Source: Rhizobiaceae bacterium
Lineage (GTDB): Bacteria; Pseudomonadota; Alphaproteobacteria; Rhizobiales; Rhizobiaceae
DNA: 36,822 nucleotides
Reading direction: 5' to 3'
Assembly (NCBI GenBank): GCA_025458045.1
Contig: JALOTE010000012.1
Span: 1-36,822, forward strand
Below, piece by piece: positions 32,499 to 36,822 of the stretch (its first letter is position 1; each line of letters starts with the position of its first letter). The notes beneath the pieces were generated by a model, which was not told the DNA's origin, searched no databases, and saw only the letters and a list, made by a program, of their open reading frames with translations. The translations under genes and the position numbers were made by a program.

Positions 32499-35400
32499 TC
32501 AAATCCGGCCGAGCGCCTTCAACTCGGTCAGCGCCGCCGCGTCGCGCGCCGAAACGCCGGGCCAGGACGGATCCGCGCCGACATCATGGGTGTAGCGCCA
32601 TGAGCGTTCGCATTTGGCACCCGTCGCGCGCGCGAACCGCACACCCGCCTGAGCAACCGCCGCATCACGGAACACGCCGTCGGGCGCTTCGCCTTCATGC
32701 AAGACCAAGCCCGAGGTGATGCAGATTTCAGCAAGATCGACAGACTTCAGCGCGTCGATCTGCCAAGGCTCGCCCTTGACCCAGACTTCGGGTGCCGCTT
32801 CGAGCGAGGAACCGATGCGCTTTGCGGCGCGCTCCACCTCCAATGCCGCCGTCACCGCGCCGCGCACATGGCGGATGAAGCCCCAGCGTCTGGCCAAAGC
32901 ATCGTCGCGCCATTCGGGTGGTGTCGCGCGGAACTGCTCCAGATGCACGGACAGTCTTTCCGGATACCGCGACAGCCACGCTTCCTCCATGGTGAAAGGC
33001 AGCATCGGGGCGAGCCATGTCACCAGCCGCTCGAAGATTTCGCGGATGACATGCAGGCTGGCGCGCCGCCTCAGGCTCGACGGAGCATCGCAATAGAGCG
33101 CGTCCTTGCGGATGTCGAAATAGAAGGCCGACAAATCCACCACCATGAAATCCATCAGCGCCTTGGTGATGCGTTTGAAATCAAAAGCGTTGTAGGCGTC
33201 ATCGACCAAGGGCGCGAGTTCGGCCAGCCGGTGCAGCATCAGCCGCTCCAGTTCCGGCATGTCCGCAAGCGGAATCTCTTCGCTTTCATCATGGGCGAGC
33301 GTCCCGAGCATCCAGCGGATGGTGTTGCGGATCTTGCGGTAGCTGTCGATATTGGTTTGCAAGATCGTCTTGCCCAGACGAAGGTCCTCCTCATAGTCGG
33401 ACGTCATGACCCAGAGGCGCAGGATGTCGGCACCAGACTCCTTGATCACATCCTGCGGGGTGACGACATTGCCCTTCGACTTCGACATCTTCGTGCCGTC
33501 CTCGGCCATGACGAAACCATGCGTCAGCACGGCGTCATAGGGTGCGCGGCCGCGCGTTCCGGCTGACTCAAGCAGCGAGGAATGGAACCAGCCGCGATGC
33601 TGGTCGGAGCCTTCGAGATAGAGATCGGCCGGCCATTTGAGATCGGGCCGTTTCTCAAGGCAGAAGGCATGGGTGGAGCCGGAGTCGAACCAGACATCGA
33701 GGATGTCATTGACCTTTTCCCACTTCTCCATGTCGTTGACGAAGCCATCAAGGAAGCGTTCCTTCGCGCCTTCGGCATACCAGGCATCAGCGCCCTCGGC
33801 GGCAAAGGCGGCCATGATGCGGGCGATGAGCGCATCGGATTGCCCGAACTCCGGCCCCGGGATGACCTGCCCCGTTTCCGTGTTGCGGAAAACGGTGATG
33901 GGCACGCCCCATGCCCGTTGGCGGGAGAGCACCCAGTCGGGCCGCTGCTCGATCATGGCGCGCAGCCGGTTCTGGCCGGATGCGGGCACAAAGCGGGTGT
34001 CGTCGATGGCGCGCAGGGCCGTTTTGCGAAGGGTTCCGCTGTCGCCGATCTCCCCCCTTGAGGGGGAGATGTCACCGGAGGTGACAGAGGGGGGGGCTTG
34101 GCGCGAACCGCCCCCCTCCTGTCGGCTTGCGCCGACATCCTCCCCCTCAAGGGGGGAGGTGGAAGAAGGAAAACCCAACCCGGCAATCACCTTGTCCATG
34201 TGGACAAACCATTGCGGCGTGTTGCGGAAGATGATCGGCTTTTTCGACCGCCAGGAATGCGGATATTCGTGTTTCAGCCGCCCGCGCGCGAACAGTTTGC
34301 CAGTCGCGATCAGCGCTTCGATGACGCGCTTGTTGGCATCACCCTTCTCGCCCTTGTGGTTCATCACACGGGCCGGATCGCCGGTCGCGGGGCCGAAGCC
34401 CGGGGCGTCATCGGTGTAGAAGCCCTGATCATCGACTGTGAACGGGATCCGCGAAGAAATACCGCGATCTTCAAGGTCGCGAGCATTCGCCATCCAGATC
34501 TCGAAGTCGTCGCGGCCATGGCCGGGCGCTGTGTGGACGAAGCCTGTGCCCGCATCATCGGTGACGTGATCGCCATCGAGGAGCGGGACGAGGAAGCCAT
34601 AATTGGGTTGGGTGCCAATCTCGCCCTTTGGGGACGGAGCCAAAAATCCTTCATCCTGAGGTGCGGAGCGAAGCGAAGCCTCGAAGGACGAAGGATTTGC
34701 GCCAGCCCCCCCCTCCTGTCGGCTTGCGCCGACATCCTCCCCCTCAAGGGGGGAGGTTGGTGCCCAACCTGCGAGCGGGTGTGCGCAGGTGATTGACGCC
34801 AGTTCATCAGACTGAACCTGACGCAAGCGTCTGAATTGCAATTTCGCCTTGGCGAACGCCTCTTCCGCCAGCTTGTCGGCGAAGATCAGTTTCTCACCAG
34901 GTTGGGGCCCGAAGTCGTTTTCGGCGGCGGTGACTTCGTAAAGCCCGTACGAAATGCGGGATGAAAACGAGATCGCGCGGTTGCCGGGGATGGTCCACGG
35001 GGTTGTTGTCCAGATGACGACAAATGAACCTTCAAGTTCTTTTGCTCTTCGCAGCCACTCAGGCCGTTCGGGCGTTGAACGATTCGGTTCGACAAATGAC
35101 GCAGCGGTCTTCAGTTCATTCACCGGAAACTTCACCCAGACGGTATCACTCTCAACCGTCTCATACTCGATCTCGGCTTCCGCCAAGGCCGTCTGTTCCA
35201 CCACCGACCACATGATCGGTTTGGAGCCGCGGTAAAGCTGGCCGGATTTGGCAAACTTCATCAATTCGCCGGCGATCACGCTTTCAGCGTCATAGGCCAT
35301 CGTCAGATAGGGGTTCTTGAAATCCCCGGTCACGCCGAGGCGCTGGAACTCAGTCGACTGCACGCCGACCCAGTGGGTTGCGAAGTCGCGGCATTCGCGC

Positions 35401-35801
35401 CGGAATTCGTTGATGGCGACCTCGTCCTTGTTCTTGCCCTTGGCGCGATATTGCTCCTCGATCTTCCATTCGATCGGCAGGCCATGGCAGTCCCAGCCGG
35501 GGACGTAGTTGCTGTCAAAACCGCGCATCTGGAACGAGCGCGTGATCACGTCCTTGAGCACCTTGTTCAGCGCATGGCCGATGTGGAGGTTGCCGTTGGC
35601 ATAGGGCGGGCCGTCATGCAGGACATATTTTTTGCGGCCATTGGCGTTCTCGCGCAGGCGGGCATAGAGGTCCATCTCCTGCCAGCGCTTGAGGATTTCC
35701 GGCTCCTTTTGCGGCAGGCCCGCCCGCATCGGAAACTCGGTCTGCGGCAGATAGAGCGTCTTGGAATAATCGATGGTTGCGGCGGCGGTTTCGTCGGTCA
35801 T
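32499..35801 (-). CDS. ileS: Isoleucyl-tRNA synthetase with two in-frame repeat insertions
   Basis: 1100 aa, about 90 longer than expected. Class I motifs are intact: HIGH at 73-76 and KMSKS at 771-775; the editing-domain core [18 protein letters not shown] and the [14 protein letters not shown] segment are normal. The C-terminal zinc region is degenerate (one Cys in KCERSWRY), as I recall for other alphaproteobacterial IleRS. Residues 349-396 and 548-586 are extra blocks with nearly identical starts ([17 protein letters not shown]) and similar ends (PS[PR]xGEIG); they coincide with DNA palindromes described separately. Both additions are multiples of three, no stop is created, and all catalytic motifs remain, so the gene looks functional. 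It charges tRNA-Ile in the cytoplasm and is essential. Confidence 0.96.
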   Translation of the reverse strand: MTDETAAATIDYSKTLYLPQTEFPMRAGLPQKEPEILKRWQEMDLYARLRENANGRKKYVLHDGPPYANGNLHIGHALNKVLKDVITRSFQMRGFDSNYVPGWDCHGLPIEWKIEEQYRAKGKNKDEVAINEFRRECRDFATHWVGVQSTEFQRLGVTGDFKNPYLTMAYDAESVIAGELMKFAKSGQLYRGSKPIMWSVVEQTALAEAEIEYETVESDTVWVKFPVNELKTAASFVEPNRSTPERPEWLRRAKELEGSFVVIWTTTPWTIPGNRAISFSSRISYGLYEVTAAENDFGPQPGEKLIFADKLAEEAFAKAKLQFRRLRQVQSDELASITCAHPLAGWAPTSPLEGEDVGASRQEGGAGANPSSFEASLRSAPQDEGFLAPSPKGEIGTQPNYGFLVPLLDGDHVTDDAGTGFVHTAPGHGRDDFEIWMANARDLEDRGISSRIPFTVDDQGFYTDDAPGFGPATGDPARVMNHKGEKGDANKRVIEALIATGKLFARGRLKHEYPHSWRSKKPIIFRNTPQWFVHMDKVIAGLGFPSSTSPLEGEDVGASRQEGGGSRQAPPSVTSGDISPSRGEIGDSGTLRKTALRAIDDTRFVPASGQNRLRAMIEQRPDWVLSRQRAWGVPITVFRNTETGQVIPGPEFGQSDALIARIMAAFAAEGADAWYAEGAKERFLDGFVNDMEKWEKVNDILDVWFDSGSTHAFCLEKRPDLKWPADLYLEGSDQHRGWFHSSLLESAGTRGRAPYDAVLTHGFVMAEDGTKMSKSKGNVVTPQDVIKESGADILRLWVMTSDYEEDLRLGKTILQTNIDSYRKIRNTIRWMLGTLAHDESEEIPLADMPELERLMLHRLAELAPLVDDAYNAFDFKRITKALMDFMVVDLSAFYFDIRKDALYCDAPSSLRRRASLHVIREIFERLVTWLAPMLPFTMEEAWLSRYPERLSVHLEQFRATPPEWRDDALARRWGFIRHVRGAVTAALEVERAAKRIGSSLEAAPEVWVKGEPWQIDALKSVDLAEICITSGLVLHEGEAPDGVFRDAAVAQAGVRFARATGAKCERSWRYTHDVGADPSWPGVSARDAAALTELKALGRI
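34049..34162. repeat. Type B palindromic element inserted in frame in ileS (residues 548-586)
   Basis: About 114-bp imperfect inverted repeat. The left arm (34049-34096) runs CTCCCCCCTTGAGGGGGAGA, then GTCACC-GGA-GGTGAC, then AGAGGGGGG. The right arm (34110-34162) is its inverted counterpart, with GTCGGC-TTGC-GCCGAC as the inner hairpin. Each arm thus has its own hairpin and the two arms pair with each other. The ileS reading frame passes through it without a stop. Confidence 0.88.
34607..34769. repeat. Composite type B element with nested type A palindrome, in frame in ileS (residues 349-396)
   Basis: The right arm (34704-34757) matches the right arm of the 34049-34162 element almost base for base. 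The left arm is shortened to the CTCGCCCTTTGGGGA part (34619-34633). The outer ends, GGTTGGGTGCCAA on the left and TTGGTGCCCAACC on the right, are imperfect inverted repeats. Between the arms lies a 55-bp type A unit. Confidence 0.8.
34644..34698. repeat. Type A palindrome nested inside the ileS insertion
   Basis: 55-bp unit bounded by perfect 9-bp inverted ends AAATCCTTC (34644-34652) and GAAGGATTT (34690-34698), with the core CCTGAGGTGCGGAG...GAAGCCTCGAAGG. It shares its words with the intergenic copies at 14441 and 32219. Read in the ileS frame it encodes [17 protein letters not shown]. Confidence 0.85.
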
Positions 35802-36017
35802 GGCGGTGGCTCAGGCTGGCGCGAAAAGCGCGCGGGGACATAGGTTGTGACGGAGATTGGCCAAGCCGCGCGACAATGCGCCAAGGCTTGCAGCGACGGG
35901 GCGCACGGTCAGGCGCGGCCCGCCGCGCCCGTAATTCGGATGGATATGAGGCGCGCTGACATCATGGCCGCGCTCATAGCAATGGATGCCGGGCGAATAA
36001 AGCGGGAAAGCGCAACC

Positions 36018-36752
36018 CTATGTCTGTGTCCGGTCCAGCTTCTCATAGATCAGCCGTCGCATCAGCGCCGTCATCAGGGTTGGCACGAGTGTTCCCGCCA
36101 GTGCTGCAAGCCGGTTGGCCGCGCCGGGAACCGAGCGGGCGCGGCCTTTTTCAGCGTCGTCCAGAATGAGGCGGGCAGCGACGGATGGGTCCATGCGGCG
36201 TGACGCGTCAGCCCCGGCAGGCGCGTGGCGGGCGGCGTGATCTGTGCGCAACGGGCCGGGAAATGCGACGGTCACGCTCACGCCCCGCGCCTTGGCCGCC
36301 GGGCGGATCGAACGGGCGAAAATGGCCAGCGCGTCCTTGGTTGCGGCATAGGCGGCCGCACCCGGATAGCCGGTGAAATGCGACAGGGACGACACCAAAA
36401 CGATGTGTCCGCCCTGCCCGACTGCGCCCTCGGCGAGCATCCGCGTTGCGATAACCATCGGCGCTTCGGCGTTCAGCCGGACAAGGCGCATCATGGCCTC
36501 GACAGGCAGTGCCTCGAACGGGCCGGTGGCGCTCGCGCCCGCATTCAGCACAAGCCAGTGATGCGGGCCGCGCCGGACGATCTCCGGCAAGGCGGCATCA
36601 AGGGCGACACGGTCAGACAGGTCGCAGAGCAGGGTTGCGTGGAGCGTGGAAGACATCCGATCCAGATTGAGAACCTGCGCCCCGCGCAGGACCAACCCAT
36701 CGGCAATAGCCGCGCCAAGGCCCGCACTCGCACCTGTCACGAGCGCCTTCAC
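36018..36752 (-). CDS. Short-chain dehydrogenase/reductase (SDR) family protein
   Basis: 244 aa, classical SDR. Nucleotide-binding TGASAGLG (6-13), NAG (70-72), catalytic Ser near 122 and Y135-x3-K139. The C-terminal extension RLAALAGTLVPTLMTALMRRLIYEKLDRTQT is amphipathic and may touch the membrane. The substrate is unknown. The start is GTG at 36752, overlapping the stop of the preceding frame as GTGA, which suggests translational coupling. It precedes ileS on the same strand with a 216-bp gap that contains only a short GGCGCGG/CCGCGCC hairpin (35912-35929). Confidence 0.85.
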   Translation of the reverse strand: MKALVTGASAGLGAAIADGLVLRGAQVLNLDRMSSTLHATLLCDLSDRVALDAALPEIVRRGPHHWLVLNAGASATGPFEALPVEAMMRLVRLNAEAPMVIATRMLAEGAVGQGGHIVLVSSLSHFTGYPGAAAYAATKDALAIFARSIRPAAKARGVSVTVAFPGPLRTDHAARHAPAGADASRRMDPSVAARLILDDAEKGRARSVPGAANRLAALAGTLVPTLMTALMRRLIYEKLDRTQT

Positions 36753-36822
36753 AGCCGTTTCTCCGGCAGGATGGCATGCAGCGCGCGAGCGGCAAAGGAG
36801 AGCGTCACGGGAGATCCGCCGG
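36749..36822 (-). CDS. 3' end of an unidentified gene at the window edge
   Basis: A frame entering from the right edge ends in TGA at 36749-36751, overlapping the GTG start of the SDR gene. The visible residues (TLSFAARALHAILPEKRL and a few before) look like the C-terminal helix of an SDR or other lipid-related enzyme, and the overlap is typical of operons. Too little is present to name it. Confidence 0.45.
   Translation of the reverse strand, partial: GGSPVTLSFAARALHAILPEKRL

Noticed and set aside
32499-35801. ileS as a pseudogene or mis-assembled gene
   Set aside because: All catalytic and editing motifs are intact and both extra blocks keep the frame; an assembly error cannot be fully excluded but would not produce two frame-preserving, differently structured repeats.

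Overview
This is a GC-rich chromosomal stretch from an alphaproteobacterium, most likely of the Hyphomicrobiales (Rhizobiales), in or near the Mesorhizobium/Phyllobacteriaceae group. The evidence is a RirA-type iron regulator, an AglA-type alpha-glucosidase, the pmbA-cysQ-DUF4170-DUF374-waaA-lpxK gene order, a DUF2093 gene next to lpxK, and palindromic repeats of the kind common in that order. No rRNA, tRNA, CRISPR array, integrase or transposase gene was seen. The only gene-free stretch over 300 bases is 32092-32498, and it is filled with repeats.

Left third (1-10.8 kb): the end of an alpha-glucosidase gene faces a two-gene operon on the minus strand. That operon encodes an MttB-family methyltransferase without pyrrolysine and a TMADH/N-methylproline-demethylase-like flavoprotein, with a divergent LysR regulator. 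Together they look like a quaternary-amine (betaine) demethylation module. Next come wrbA with a strong terminator, a VOC protein, an assimilatory APS reductase (cysH) and a RirA-like Rrf2 regulator. An XRE regulator is divergent from a translationally coupled pair: a membrane fatty-acid desaturase and a PhnD-like binding protein without a signal peptide.

Middle (10.9-18.4 kb): a TadG-like vWA protein, an acyltransferase-3 membrane protein whose 3' end overlaps that of a PfkB sugar kinase, a Bcr/CflA exporter, a TIGR01244-type phosphatase/sulfurtransferase-like protein, mutL with an intact endonuclease motif, and DUF2093. From 18.5 to 24.1 kb on the minus strand lies an envelope operon: pmbA, cysQ, DUF4170, DUF374 acyltransferase, waaA (KDO transferase) and lpxK. 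It is tightly spaced, mostly with ATGA overlaps or gaps of a few bases. Divergent from it are a KefB/C-type antiporter gene and a coupled MATE exporter gene.

Right third (27.5-36.8 kb): a patatin-like phospholipase, rsmD, and an RluB-type pseudouridine synthase with a very long repetitive basic tail, divergent from tadA. A lipoprotein gene, a 407-base repeat cluster and ileS follow, and two short-chain dehydrogenase-type genes reach the right edge (the last partial and tentative).

The most unusual signal is in ileS. Two palindromic repeat elements of the same family have been taken up in frame in the CP1/editing region, adding about 48 and 39 residues, and one of them carries a second repeat type nested inside it. 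The nested type also occurs between genes at 14441-14522 and in the 32.2-32.5 kb cluster, where one copy lies inside a 128-bp MITE-like unit with 20-bp terminal inverted repeats.
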